This document shows positions 55,164 through 64,000 of a stretch of 64,000 nucleotides of DNA, piece by piece. The notes beneath the pieces are model-generated. The model made no database searches. It had not been told where the DNA came from and saw only the letters and a list, made by a program, of their open reading frames with translations. The position numbers and the translations under genes were made by a program. The DNA is from Maribacter polysaccharolyticus. Its GTDB lineage: Bacteria; Bacteroidota; Bacteroidia; Flavobacteriales; Flavobacteriaceae. The stretch covers positions 30,529-94,528 of the forward strand of contig NZ_JARBUY010000004.1 of NCBI RefSeq assembly GCF_028882255.1, given 5' to 3'. Each line of letters starts with the position of its first letter. The stretch's first letter is position 1.

Positions 55164-56351
55164 ATGAAAAGAAGAGAGTTTATAATCAAAGGCTCCATGA
55201 CCTCTGCTGCCCTAACGACCTCAGCATTGGCCTTGGGCAAGGCTTTTGATTTTAAAAATGCGAATGAAACCTTGAATATAGGCATAATCGGTACCGGTGA
55301 TAGGGGTACCGGCCTTACCCATAACATCAACAGCATCGACAACTTCAATGTCATAGCCTGCTGTGATATTTTGCCTTTTCGATTGGAAAATGGGTTGAAA
55401 ACCGTTGATGGAAAAGCAAAGGGTTATAAAGATTACAGAAAGCTGTTGGACAATAAGGACATCGATGCGATTTTGGTTACCACACCGTTCAACCTACACG
55501 CCAAGGTCGCCATGGATGCCCTGGATGCCGGGAAACACGTCTACTGTGAAAAAACCATGGCCAAAGGCTACCATAACATAGACCACCTGGCGGAAAAGGC
55601 CAAGCAATCGACCAAACTCACCTTTCAAACCGGACATCAGTACCATAGTTCCAGGTTATACACCCATGTCGTAAATCTTATCAAAGAAGGTAAAATAGGA
55701 AAAATATCAGCTTTCGAATGCCAATGGAACCGACATGGGAATTGGAGAAGGTCGGTCCCAAGCCCTGAGTTGGAAAAACTGATCAATTGGCGCATGTATC
55801 GTGAATTTTCAGGTGGTTTGGCCGCCGAACTTTGCTCCCACCAAATTGATTTTGCCAATTGGGTACTCGGTGAAACCCCAACACAGGTCATGGGAACCGG
55901 AGGAGTGGATTATTGGAAAGACGGCCGTGAAACGTATGACAATATCCATTTGATCTATAACTATGCCAGCGGCGTCAAAGCCAAGTTCACTTGCCTGACC
56001 TCCAATGCCAAAGACGGTTACCAGATAAAAGTCCTGGGCGACAAAGGCACTATTGTTTTGAATTACACGAAAGCTTGGTTTTATCCAGAAGGCGGAAAAA
56101 AAGAATTGGGTGTTGTTGATGGTGTTTCCGGTGCAACCGCCAAGTGGAACAAAGACCTGGGATTCCCTATAGAAGTTGAACACAAGGAACCAAGCCTACA
56201 GGCTCTGATCGATTTCAGGGACAATGTAATGAACAACCAAAAGCCTGTTTCCGGAATTGCAACGGGTGCGAATACTGCCAAATGCATTCAAATGGGACTG
56301 GATGCCATGTATAACAATGAAATTATCAAAGCCCCTCAATTTTACCACTAA
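55164..56351 (+). CDS. Gfo/Idh/MocA oxidoreductase, Tat-exported (copy 2)
   Basis: A 395-residue protein with a Tat signal (MKRREFIIKGSMTSAALTT, Arg at residues 3-4). The Rossmann start is GIIGTGDRGTG. The catalytic signature is KHVYCEKTMAKG, where the usual Glu-Lys-Pro has Thr for Pro; the catalytic Lys is kept. GGLAAELCSHQIDFANWVLG gives the second-domain His. It may act before or after copy 1 with different substrate choice; the two are only distantly alike. The gap to copy 1 is 57 bases and to the next gene 22 bases, so they share an operon. Confidence 0.9.
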   Translation: MKRREFIIKGSMTSAALTTSALALGKAFDFKNANETLNIGIIGTGDRGTGLTHNINSIDNFNVIACCDILPFRLENGLKTVDGKAKGYKDYRKLLDNKDIDAILVTTPFNLHAKVAMDALDAGKHVYCEKTMAKGYHNIDHLAEKAKQSTKLTFQTGHQYHSSRLYTHVVNLIKEGKIGKISAFECQWNRHGNWRRSVPSPELEKLINWRMYREFSGGLAAELCSHQIDFANWVLGETPTQVMGTGGVDYWKDGRETYDNIHLIYNYASGVKAKFTCLTSNAKDGYQIKVLGDKGTIVLNYTKAWFYPEGGKKELGVVDGVSGATAKWNKDLGFPIEVEHKEPSLQALIDFRDNVMNNQKPVSGIATGANTAKCIQMGLDAMYNNEIIKAPQFYH

Positions 56352-56373
56352 ACCCTTTTGTCAGATACATTAA

Positions 56374-58209
56374 ATGAAAAACCCCCTATTATTAATTGCC
56401 CTACTATTCATAGCTTCCCATATTCATGGCCAAAGCAACGATGGAAAAATACTTTTGGAAAACTCCTTTTTTCAGCCTAAAACCATCGTAGAACTGGAAG
56501 AAGGCCATTACTTTATCGACTTTGGAAAAGCCTTTTTCGGCACATTACAAATACACCCTCAAGAAAGCCAATCGGATTCGCTTATTATCCATCTTGGTGA
56601 AAAACTGGAGACCCCCAATAAAATAGACCGGGACCCTGGGGCTACGATACGGTACCGAAAATCAACGGTGACCTCCTTACAGGCCAACACCCCTGTAAGT
56701 GTTACCCTAAAACCCTATAAAAGAAACACCAGTGGTGCTGCCATCATGCTACCGGACAGTGTTGGAGCCATAATTCCATTTCGGTATTGCGAAATCGAAA
56801 ATTTGAAAATCCCCATCGAATCGGTGAAATTCGAACAAAAAGCCCTCCACTATAGATTTAATGACGATGCCAGCTATTTTTCGTCTTCGAACAACATCAT
56901 GGATTCCATATGGGAAATGTGCAAACATACGATCAAAGCGACAAGCTTTACGGGCTATTATATAGATGGAGACCGGGAACGCATACCCTATGAGGCCGAT
57001 GCCTACATTAACCAATTGAGCCACTACAGCGTGGATAATGAATATACCCTGGCCCGGCGTACCAATGAATATTTCATAAAAAATCCCACCTGGCCCACAG
57101 AATGGCTGTTACACACGGTCATGATGTTTTATACCGACTATATGTATACCGGCGATCTTGGGCCTCTAAAAAAACATTATGAAAGCCTAAAACTAAAAAC
57201 CCTTATGGACTTAGAACGTGCCGATGGCTTAATAAGTTCCAAGTCGCCCCGTTTAACACCGGAATTGATCCTGAAGTTGGGCTTTAAAAAACCGGACACT
57301 AAAATAAAGGATATCATAGATTGGCCCCCGGCACAAAAAGATACCGGTTGGAAGCTGGCTACGGCCGAAGGCGAAAGGGACGGATACGAGATTGTACCCG
57401 TTAATACGGCCGTAAATGCATTTTACTACCACAATTTGGTGCTCATGGGTAAGATTGCCGATGCGCTCAATAAAACTGAGGATGCGGCTTTGTTCCGAGA
57501 TAAAGCCACCCGCGTAAAAAATGCGATCAACACAAAATTATTCAATGCCGAAAAAGGTATTTACTTAGACGGTGAAGGTTCCGACCATTCCTCGTTACAC
57601 GCCAATATGTTGCCACTTGCCTTTGATTTGGTTCCTCAAGAGCATGTGGGTACCGTAACGGAATTCTTAAAATCAAGAGGAATGGCCTGTAGTGTTTATG
57701 GGGCCCAATATTTATTGGAAGGCCTCTTTAAATACCATGAAGCGGATTATGCTTTTGACCTAATAACGGAAACCAATGGCGACCGCAATTGGTGGAACAT
57801 GATCAAAGTGGGATCGACCATGGCCATGGAAGCATGGGATGTAAAATACAAACCGAACACCGACTGGAACCATGCATGGGGAACGGCTCCTTTAAATGTC
57901 ATCACACGTTACCTATGGGGCATTCAACCTAAAACACCAGGTTTTGATATCGCCCGGATACAGCCCAAGATGGCAAGCCTAACACATTCCGAAATAAAAA
58001 CGCCTACTAAAAACGGTACGATACACGCCACTTTTAAAAGAATCAAGAACGGATCTTTTTACGACATCGATATCCCCACGGGTATGACGGCAGAATTCAT
58101 TGTTCCCAAAAGCTATAAGAAACTGTATGTAAACCAAAAAAAGGTGAAAGGGAAACCAACCCTAATAAAGATCAATAGTGGCAAAAGTTCGATCAAGGTT
58201 TTGGATTAA
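56374..58209 (+). CDS. GH78-like six-hairpin glycosidase (alpha-L-rhamnosidase-type)
   Basis: A 611-residue secreted enzyme (signal MKNPLLLIALLFIASHIHGQ). After an N-terminal beta domain (YFIDFGKAFFGTLQI) comes the (alpha/alpha)6 catalytic domain with YYIDGDRERIPYEADAYINQLS (residues ~196-217), the GH78-type acidic motif (Asp, Arg, Glu), and WNHAWGTAPLNVITRYLWGI near residue 500, followed by a C-terminal beta-sandwich (PTKNGTIHATFKR). It is shorter than many GH78 enzymes and could have another exo-specificity. It closes the operon and may remove a rhamnose-like cap from the glycan processed upstream. Confidence 0.82.
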   Translation: MKNPLLLIALLFIASHIHGQSNDGKILLENSFFQPKTIVELEEGHYFIDFGKAFFGTLQIHPQESQSDSLIIHLGEKLETPNKIDRDPGATIRYRKSTVTSLQANTPVSVTLKPYKRNTSGAAIMLPDSVGAIIPFRYCEIENLKIPIESVKFEQKALHYRFNDDASYFSSSNNIMDSIWEMCKHTIKATSFTGYYIDGDRERIPYEADAYINQLSHYSVDNEYTLARRTNEYFIKNPTWPTEWLLHTVMMFYTDYMYTGDLGPLKKHYESLKLKTLMDLERADGLISSKSPRLTPELILKLGFKKPDTKIKDIIDWPPAQKDTGWKLATAEGERDGYEIVPVNTAVNAFYYHNLVLMGKIADALNKTEDAALFRDKATRVKNAINTKLFNAEKGIYLDGEGSDHSSLHANMLPLAFDLVPQEHVGTVTEFLKSRGMACSVYGAQYLLEGLFKYHEADYAFDLITETNGDRNWWNMIKVGSTMAMEAWDVKYKPNTDWNHAWGTAPLNVITRYLWGIQPKTPGFDIARIQPKMASLTHSEIKTPTKNGTIHATFKRIKNGSFYDIDIPTGMTAEFIVPKSYKKLYVNQKKVKGKPTLIKINSGKSSIKVLD

Positions 58210-58353
58210 CACCCCTGTGAACCATATTTAACTTGGCAACCAACCATTGTTTCATGGGTATTGGAAAGCTTCGAACAGCAATAAACTTCCAGTGAAGTTT
58301 CCGAGGCCGAACCGATGTACGTTTCTTGGGACAATGGGTAGCTAAAAAAGTCC

Positions 58354-60150
58354 TTACTCCGAATACATTTTATCGATTAGTGCCTTATATTTTTTCTGGA
58401 TTACTTTTCGCTTTAATTTCAAGGTGGCCGTAATTTCCCCCGCTTCTATACTGAATTCTTTGGGGAGCAAGGTAAACTTCTTGATCTTCTCGAATTTGGA
58501 GAACTCTTTTTGAAGCTCTTCAAATCGTTTTTCAAAAAGATCCACAATCTGGTTGTGTGCAATTAATTCCTCAACATCCTTAAAGGTGATCTTGTGTTCG
58601 AGAGCGTATTTTTTTAAATTCTCAAAACTGGGGACAGCCAAGGCCGTAACATATTTTTGTTGGTCGCCGATCACGGCAATCTGCTCGATAAACGAATCGT
58701 TGATCAAGGTGGTTTCCAATTTTTGGGGAGCAATATATTTTCCTCCCGACGTTTTCATCAGATCCTTGATCCTGTCGGTAATCACCAAGTTGCCATTATC
58801 ATCGATTTTACCGGCATCCCCGGTATAAAACCAACCCTCTTTAATCACTTCGGCCGTAGCTTCCGGCTTTTTATAATAGCCTTTCATTACTCCCGGCCCT
58901 TTTACCAACACTTCGTTATTCGCGCCAATTTTAATTTGGGTTCCCGTAATGGGTTTTCCCGCAGAATTGAATTCAAAATGTGTGTCACCGAACAACGTAA
59001 CCGTTGCCGTGGTTTCGGTCAAACCATATCCACATTTGATATTGAGTCCGAACGAATGAAAAAACGATACCATATCCGCCGCCAAAGGAGCCCCACCACA
59101 AGGCATGAACTTTATACGGCCCCCGAAAACCTCCCGTAATTTGCCCAACACCAGTCTATCGGCAATTTTATATTTTAAGCGTAAAGCCAATGGTGCTTTT
59201 TTGGCAAGCCGTTTATGTTTGTTATAATAATTGTTGCCGATACCTAAAGCCCAACTTGCCAATTTCATCTTGGTAGGTGAAGCCTCCTTTCTTTTTTCCT
59301 GTATTGCCGAAAAAATCTTCTCGAAAATCCGAGGAACGGTACACATCAAAGTTGGTTTTACCTCTTTAAGGACATCCGCTATTTTTTTAGGGTCCCGGTT
59401 AAAATATATTTCGATTCCCTTATACAAACAAAAGAATACCCAACTGCGTTCGTAAACATGGCTTAACGGTAAAAAACTTAATGAAACATCATTTTCAGTA
59501 ACATTCAATTCAAGATCATGTGCCTCCAAAGAAGACCCGAAATTCGTATAGTCCAGCATGACCCCTTTGGGCTCACCGGTTGTCCCTGAAGTATAGATTA
59601 TACTTGCCAAATCATGTAATTCGCGCTCGTAATACCTTTTTTGAAGTTCTGTTTCAATACCCTCCGAAACTTCCCCCGCCACAAAATCTTCTAAATAGAC
59701 GGATTTTTGCGTGGATTTTAGTTGAATGGTATGCGTTAACGCTACGATTAACCGTAAATGACCTGAAGTTTCCAGAAGGTCAAAAGCTTTATCATATTCA
59801 CTTTGATCCCCAACAAAAAGCAAACTCACCTCAGCGTCATTGATGATATATTCGGCTTCTTTCTTGGAGTTCGTGGCATAAATTGGTATGGTTACGGCCC
59901 TAATACCCATAATCGCCATATCCGCAATGATCCAATTGGGCATATTTTCGGAAAAAATGGCGATGTTCTGTTGTTCCGATATTCCAAAAGCCAAGAGTGC
60001 TTTTGAAAGTTTTTCTATACGATCGTCAAAATCCGGCCAAGAAATGCCTTCCCATATCCCGAGCTCATCGTTCTTATAATATATCGCATTTTTACTTTTA
60101 AAACGTCGGGCATTTTCTTTTATCCCTTCTACTAAGTGCTTATAACCCAT
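58354..60150 (-). CDS. long-chain acyl-CoA synthetase (AMP-forming)
   Basis: A 598-residue member of the AMP-binding family with the P-loop-like YTSGTTGEPKGVML (residues ~188-201), the GYGLTETTATVTL segment near 368, and YTGDAGKIDDNGNLVITDRIKD near 444 with the catalytic Lys region KLKRKVIQKKY near the end. It activates fatty acids to acyl-CoA. It converges with the PUL operon and has no visible link to it, so it marks the right edge of the locus. The ATG at 60150 fits family length. Confidence 0.93.
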   Translation of the reverse strand: MGYKHLVEGIKENARRFKSKNAIYYKNDELGIWEGISWPDFDDRIEKLSKALLAFGISEQQNIAIFSENMPNWIIADMAIMGIRAVTIPIYATNSKKEAEYIINDAEVSLLFVGDQSEYDKAFDLLETSGHLRLIVALTHTIQLKSTQKSVYLEDFVAGEVSEGIETELQKRYYERELHDLASIIYTSGTTGEPKGVMLDYTNFGSSLEAHDLELNVTENDVSLSFLPLSHVYERSWVFFCLYKGIEIYFNRDPKKIADVLKEVKPTLMCTVPRIFEKIFSAIQEKRKEASPTKMKLASWALGIGNNYYNKHKRLAKKAPLALRLKYKIADRLVLGKLREVFGGRIKFMPCGGAPLAADMVSFFHSFGLNIKCGYGLTETTATVTLFGDTHFEFNSAGKPITGTQIKIGANNEVLVKGPGVMKGYYKKPEATAEVIKEGWFYTGDAGKIDDNGNLVITDRIKDLMKTSGGKYIAPQKLETTLINDSFIEQIAVIGDQQKYVTALAVPSFENLKKYALEHKITFKDVEELIAHNQIVDLFEKRFEELQKEFSKFEKIKKFTLLPKEFSIEAGEITATLKLKRKVIQKKYKALIDKMYSE

Positions 60151-60355
60151 ATGCTGTTTTTGGTTCCAAATTAAATTAGAACGGTGCGCTTAAGAAAAGC
60201 ATGCTAAGGTACGAATAATTGTGCTGCCATCATTGAAATGAAAACTTTGGCATTTCATGGGAAATAGAATTTTTCAAGAGGTAATTCGTTCGTTTTATCC
60301 CCTAATTCAGCATAGAGTGCACCCAAAATACGAATTCACCTAAATGAATTAAGGA

Positions 60356-60386
60356 TTGCAGTAGACAAACCAAATCACTATCTTTC
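60356..60386 (+). promoter_or_regulatory. Bacteroidota-type promoter of the S41 protease gene
   Basis: TTG (60356-60358), 20 bases, TATCTTTC (60379-60386), one base off TAnnTTTG. The predicted start of transcription is ~25 bases before the ATG at 60417. Confidence 0.55.
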
Positions 60387-60416
60387 AAATCAGTAAAATG
60401 CCAATTGAACAACTCC

Positions 60417-63400
60417 ATGAAAAATTCGTTATTAACCGTTTTAACGGTTTGCCTATCCTATATCGGTACTTCACAAACAAATCCTAAATGGGCCCGTTAC
60501 CCTGCGATATCCCCGGATGGTAATACCATTGCGTTCACCTATAAAGGAAACTTATTTTCGGTCCCGGCAGATGGGGGAACCGCAAAACAATTGACATTCC
60601 ATTCTGCCCATGACTATTCGCCCGTATGGAGTAGAGACGGCAAACAATTGGCATTTTCCTCTAACCGCTATGGCAATTTCGATGTGTATATCATGGATGC
60701 CCAAGGGGGGCCGGCCAAAAGACTGACCTATCATAGTAATGATGAAACCCCATATTGCTTTTCTGGGGGGGACACCCAGGTACTATTTGGGGCAAGTCGG
60801 ATGGATGCCGTTACCCACAGGCAATATCCAACCGGATTACAACCCGAATTGTACAGCGTCCCGACGAATGGTGGGCGGGTCGATCAAGTTTTGACCGTAC
60901 CTGCCGAGGCTGTCCAAATGAACAGCGATGGGACAGCATTAATATACCATGACAAGAAAGGATACGAAAACACCTTCAGAAAACATCACGTATCTGCCAT
61001 AACCAGGGATATTTGGCTGTATGAACCCACAACTGGCAACCATACCAAAATTACCGATTTCAAAGGGGAAGACCGCGATCCCGTATTCTCAAAAGATGAG
61101 AAGACCATCTACTATTTAAGTGAGCGGGAAGGCGATTTCAATGTCTTTTCAATGTCATTGGACAATCCGACCCAAATCCAGGCCCATACCCATTTCAAGA
61201 CCCATCCCATACGTTCGTTAAGTATCGGCAATGATAAATTAGCTTTTAGCTATGATGGGGAAATTTATACCCTCACCCCGGGTTCAGCGGCGAAAAAAAC
61301 ACCTATTCTTATCAGGACCCAGGAAGACAGTAATCCCTTGACGTATATTCCGGTTAATGGCAATGTTCTTGAAATGGATGTAGCACCTAATGGAAAAGAG
61401 ATTGCTTTTATAAGTAGAGGAGAGGTTTTCGTAACCTCGGTCGATGGTTCTTTGACCAAGCGTATAACCGATACGCCCGAGCAAGAACGCTTCGTAAAAT
61501 TCATGCCCGATGGAAAATCCGTAGCCTATGCCAGTGAACGCGACGGGAAATGGAGCATCTTCAAAACTTCGAAAGCGCGTTCAGAAGAACCTTATTTCTT
61601 TGCGGCAACACTATTTAAGGAAGATACCTTGGTTACGGGCCAAAACGATATTTACCTTCCGGAGTTTTCACCGGACAGCACGTATATCGCTTATATTGAA
61701 GGCCGAAGGACCTTAAAGGTCAAAAACCTTAAAAGCGATGAAGTAAATACCTTATTGACACCAAAAGAACTTTTTCACATGGAAGATGGTGATCAATATT
61801 TTAAATGGAGCCCCGACAGCAAATGGCTGTTGGTCAATTGGGGCGTAACTTTAAGCAATGACGAGGTTTTATTAATTTCCAAAGATGGGAAACAACGCAA
61901 GAACCTTACGCAAAGTGCCTATTCGGACACTTCCCCGAAGTGGGTGAATGAGGGTGACCAAATCCTATATTATACAAACCGTGACGGATTAAAAAGCTAT
62001 GCAACCAGTGGAAAGTCGGAATTGGATGTATATACCATGTTCCTAAACCAAAAAGCATGGGATAAATTCAATGTTTCCAAAGAAGAATACGATCTAATGA
62101 AGATGATCGAGGAAGCTGCTGAAGCAGAAAAAGATCAAGACAAAAACGGGGACAAAAAGAAAAAGACCAAAAAAGAACCCGAACAGGCCAAAATACTGAA
62201 ATTTGATTTGGAGGATGTAAACCGGAGAAAGGCACGACTCACCATACATTCTTCAATACTCTCCGATGCCGTACTCTCGAAAGATGGTGAAAAACTGTAC
62301 TACCTGACCCAGTTTGAAAAAGACCTCAATCTTTGGGAAACGGAAATAAGGACCAAGAATACCAAGATGCTCATTAGTCTAAATGCCAAAATAGGCAGTT
62401 TACAATGGGATGCAAAAAAGGAAAATCTCTTTCTTTTGGCCGATGGAAAAATAGCTAAGGTAGACGTAAAGGAAGCCAAGACAGAACCGGTAGAACTTAA
62501 TTCGGAGATGATGTTGGATGCCGATGCGGAGCGCAAGTATATGTTCGACCATATATGGTTACGCACCAAAGGTGTTTTCTACACCTCAACATTTCATGGC
62601 GTAGATTGGAATGCCATACGTACGGAATACGAAAAGTACCTGCCCCACATCGGAAATGATTATGAATTTGCCGAAATGATTTCCGAAATGTTGGGCGAAT
62701 TGAACGTAAGCCATGCAGGGGGGCGCTTTTCCGATGAAATAGACAATGGTGATAAAACGGCTTCATTGGGTGTGTTTTATGATTACGGATATATAGGTGA
62801 CGGATTGAAAATAACCGAAGTCATTAAAGGCGGGCCTATGGACAAGGCTTCTTTTGATGTAAAACCGGGAATGATCATTGAGAAAATAAATGGTAAGGCC
62901 ATTTCGGGAGCTATCGACCCGGCCTTCTTTTTAAATCGCATTGAAGGGGATTTTACCTTATTGGATATATTGGAGGACACCGGAAAGCGAAAACAAATCA
63001 CCGTAGTACCCATCTCCTTAAGGGAAGAAGGTGCCCTGCTGTACGATCGTTGGGTAAAGAACAATGAAAAGGAAGTCTTGGAGAAGAGTAATGGAACCCT
63101 TGGTTATGTACACATTCCCGGAATGAGTGACGGGCCTTATCGTACCATTTATGAAGAAATGCTCGGTAAGTTCCATGACAAGAAAGGTGTAATCGTAGAT
63201 ACCCGTTTTAATGGGGGTGGCGATTTGGTGGCCGATTTGGCCATGTTCTTTACCGGGGTACCTTTTTTATCCTATGAAACAGAGGCCAAGGTCGTAGGGG
63301 GAGAACCCACTTTCCGATGGACAAAACCCACCTTAGCCATATTCAATGAATCGATGTACAGTGATGGTTCTTGTTTCGCCAGTGGTTATGTCGATCTAAA

Positions 63401-63644
63401 AATAGGTAAAACGGTAGGGATGCCCGTACCAGGCACCTGTAGTTTTGCGGGTTGGGAACAATTGCCGAATGGGGGGCGTTGGGGCGTAGTACCCGTAAGT
63501 GCCAAGAATAAAGCTGGGGAATGGATGGAAAACAATGAAACCAACCCCGAAATCCTGATAAAAAACCAACCCGAAGTCATTGCCAAAGGCATTGATGAAC
63601 AATTGGAAAAATCCATAGAAGTGCTTTTGGAAGAAGTAAAATAG
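60417..63644 (+). CDS. tricorn-like S41-family protease with WD40-like propeller
   Basis: A 1075-residue secreted protease when started at the ATG at 60417 (MKNSLLTVLTVCLSYIGTSQ signal); a TTG 12 bases upstream is also open. The N-terminal ~650 residues form PD40/WD40-like propeller repeats (ISPDGNTIAFTYKGNLFSVPADGG, SPVWSRDGKQLAFSSNRYGN). A Lys-Glu-rich linker follows (EEAAEAEKDQDKNGDKKKK, about 570-595), then a C1-like helical domain, a PDZ domain (GDGLKITEVIKGGPMDKASF) and the S41 catalytic domain with GVIVDTRFNGGGDLVAD and NESMYSDGSCFA, whose Ser982 is the nucleophile. Such enzymes degrade peptides. It stands alone with its own promoter. Confidence 0.93.
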   Translation: MKNSLLTVLTVCLSYIGTSQTNPKWARYPAISPDGNTIAFTYKGNLFSVPADGGTAKQLTFHSAHDYSPVWSRDGKQLAFSSNRYGNFDVYIMDAQGGPAKRLTYHSNDETPYCFSGGDTQVLFGASRMDAVTHRQYPTGLQPELYSVPTNGGRVDQVLTVPAEAVQMNSDGTALIYHDKKGYENTFRKHHVSAITRDIWLYEPTTGNHTKITDFKGEDRDPVFSKDEKTIYYLSEREGDFNVFSMSLDNPTQIQAHTHFKTHPIRSLSIGNDKLAFSYDGEIYTLTPGSAAKKTPILIRTQEDSNPLTYIPVNGNVLEMDVAPNGKEIAFISRGEVFVTSVDGSLTKRITDTPEQERFVKFMPDGKSVAYASERDGKWSIFKTSKARSEEPYFFAATLFKEDTLVTGQNDIYLPEFSPDSTYIAYIEGRRTLKVKNLKSDEVNTLLTPKELFHMEDGDQYFKWSPDSKWLLVNWGVTLSNDEVLLISKDGKQRKNLTQSAYSDTSPKWVNEGDQILYYTNRDGLKSYATSGKSELDVYTMFLNQKAWDKFNVSKEEYDLMKMIEEAAEAEKDQDKNGDKKKKTKKEPEQAKILKFDLEDVNRRKARLTIHSSILSDAVLSKDGEKLYYLTQFEKDLNLWETEIRTKNTKMLISLNAKIGSLQWDAKKENLFLLADGKIAKVDVKEAKTEPVELNSEMMLDADAERKYMFDHIWLRTKGVFYTSTFHGVDWNAIRTEYEKYLPHIGNDYEFAEMISEMLGELNVSHAGGRFSDEIDNGDKTASLGVFYDYGYIGDGLKITEVIKGGPMDKASFDVKPGMIIEKINGKAISGAIDPAFFLNRIEGDFTLLDILEDTGKRKQITVVPISLREEGALLYDRWVKNNEKEVLEKSNGTLGYVHIPGMSDGPYRTIYEEMLGKFHDKKGVIVDTRFNGGGDLVADLAMFFTGVPFLSYETEAKVVGGEPTFRWTKPTLAIFNESMYSDGSCFASGYVDLKIGKTVGMPVPGTCSFAGWEQLPNGGRWGVVPVSAKNKAGEWMENNETNPEILIKNQPEVIAKGIDEQLEKSIEVLLEEVK

Positions 63645-63806
63645 GCATTGGAAAAAGTTGTCTGCGGGTTGGATATAGTATCGGAAAATAAGCTATCCCT
63701 GCCCTGTTCCCTTAAAGTTGAATGACACCATAATGCCCAAATACCCATTAATTCTTTGAATTTTTCTTTCCAGTTAGTTTAAAAGATTTAAATTTGCCGA
63801 AATATT

Positions 63807-63844
63807 AAAAAACGGTGCACATTTTACCGTACACTGTTTTTTTT
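63807..63844 (+). terminator. terminator between the S41 gene and tRNA-Arg
   Basis: AAAAAACGGTG (63807-63817) pairs with CACTGTTTTTT (63832-63842) over 11 positions with one G:T, with a 14-base loop and eight T in all. It lies 21 bases before the tRNA. A TAAATTTG at 63789-63796 precedes it and could be a promoter box, but its place before the hairpin makes that doubtful. Confidence 0.7.
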
Positions 63845-63865
63845 GTTTTCAACTTTAAAGCAAAG

Positions 63866-63939
63866 GGTCGCGTAGCTCAGCTGGATAGAGCATCTGCCTT
63901 CTAAGCAGACGGTCGAAGGTTCGAATCCTTCCGCGATCA
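63866..63939 (+). tRNA. tRNA-Arg (TCT)
   Basis: A 74-base cloverleaf: acceptor GGTCGCG/CGCGATC, D arm with GCTCAGCTGGATAGAGC, anticodon arm CTGCC-TTCTAAG-CAG (anticodon TCT, decoding AGA), and T arm GAAGG-TTCGAAT-CCTTC. CCA is not encoded. Confidence 0.95.
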
Positions 63940-63951
63940 CAACACTCTCAA

Positions 63952-63985
63952 AACCACGCTATTTGGCGTGGTTCTTTGTTTTATG
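63952..63985 (+). terminator. terminator of tRNA-Arg
   Basis: AACCACGC (63952-63959) pairs perfectly with GCGTGGTT (63966-63973), with a 6-base loop, followed by a T-rich stretch with two interruptions. Confidence 0.8.
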
Positions 63986-64000
63986 GAAAGTCCGAACGCA

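Overview
This window looks like the chromosome of a marine-type member of the Flavobacteriaceae (Bacteroidota). The basis is two SusC/SusD pairs, a hybrid two-component (HTCS) regulator, an ECF-sigma/FecR pair, many lipoproteins with a Cys a short way after the signal peptide, AT-rich spacers and promoters of the TTG-N19/20-TAnnTTTG type. No genus can be fixed from the sequence alone.

Layout. (1) 1-7.7 kb is a housekeeping flank: the tail of a TPM-domain membrane protein, a small lipoprotein, the GTPases Der and Era, a TrmH-type methyltransferase, an AGCS amino-acid:Na+ symporter, a secreted arylsulfotransferase-like lipoprotein, and an initiator tRNA-Met with its own promoter and terminator. 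(2) 7.8-33.4 kb is an AT-richer block bounded on the left by that tRNA and on the right by a decayed copy of the tRNA 3' half followed by a second terminator-like hairpin at the same spacing. I read it as a tRNA-associated genomic island whose integrase is gone. It holds a ParD/ParE-type toxin-antitoxin pair, two small unknown genes and a GH3 glycosidase, separated by copies of an unrecognised repeat. A 39-codon hsdM remnant follows, then a 17.7 kb locus: ECF sigma, FecR anti-sigma, STN-type SusC, SusD, three TlpA-like thioredoxins, an M16 zinc protease, a DsbD-type electron transporter and a cysteine-desulfurase-like PLP enzyme. A fourth TlpA-like gene lies divergently next to it. (3) 33.5-58.2 kb is a polysaccharide utilisation locus (PUL): HTCS regulator, two GH29 fucosidases, an orphan toroid-like protein, GH92, a GH115-like enzyme, SusD and SusC on the minus strand. 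A divergent plus-strand operon carries a double DUF1080 protein, two Tat-exported Gfo/Idh/MocA oxidoreductases and a GH78-like enzyme. (4) 58.3-64 kb is again a general flank: acyl-CoA synthetase, a tricorn-like S41 protease and tRNA-Arg(TCT).

How the genes may work together. The island locus combines an outer-membrane importer with peptidase, thiol-reducing and sulfur-handling functions, so a system for scavenging peptides or thiols, possibly disulfide-rich peptides, is the simplest reading; this is inference. The PUL combines ordinary exo-glycosidases for a fucose/mannose/uronate-type glycan with a set that fits an oxidative, 3-keto-glycoside cleavage route. The two importers follow the expected regulatory split: the SusC with an STN domain sits beside sigma/FecR, and the SusC without STN shares its locus with the HTCS.
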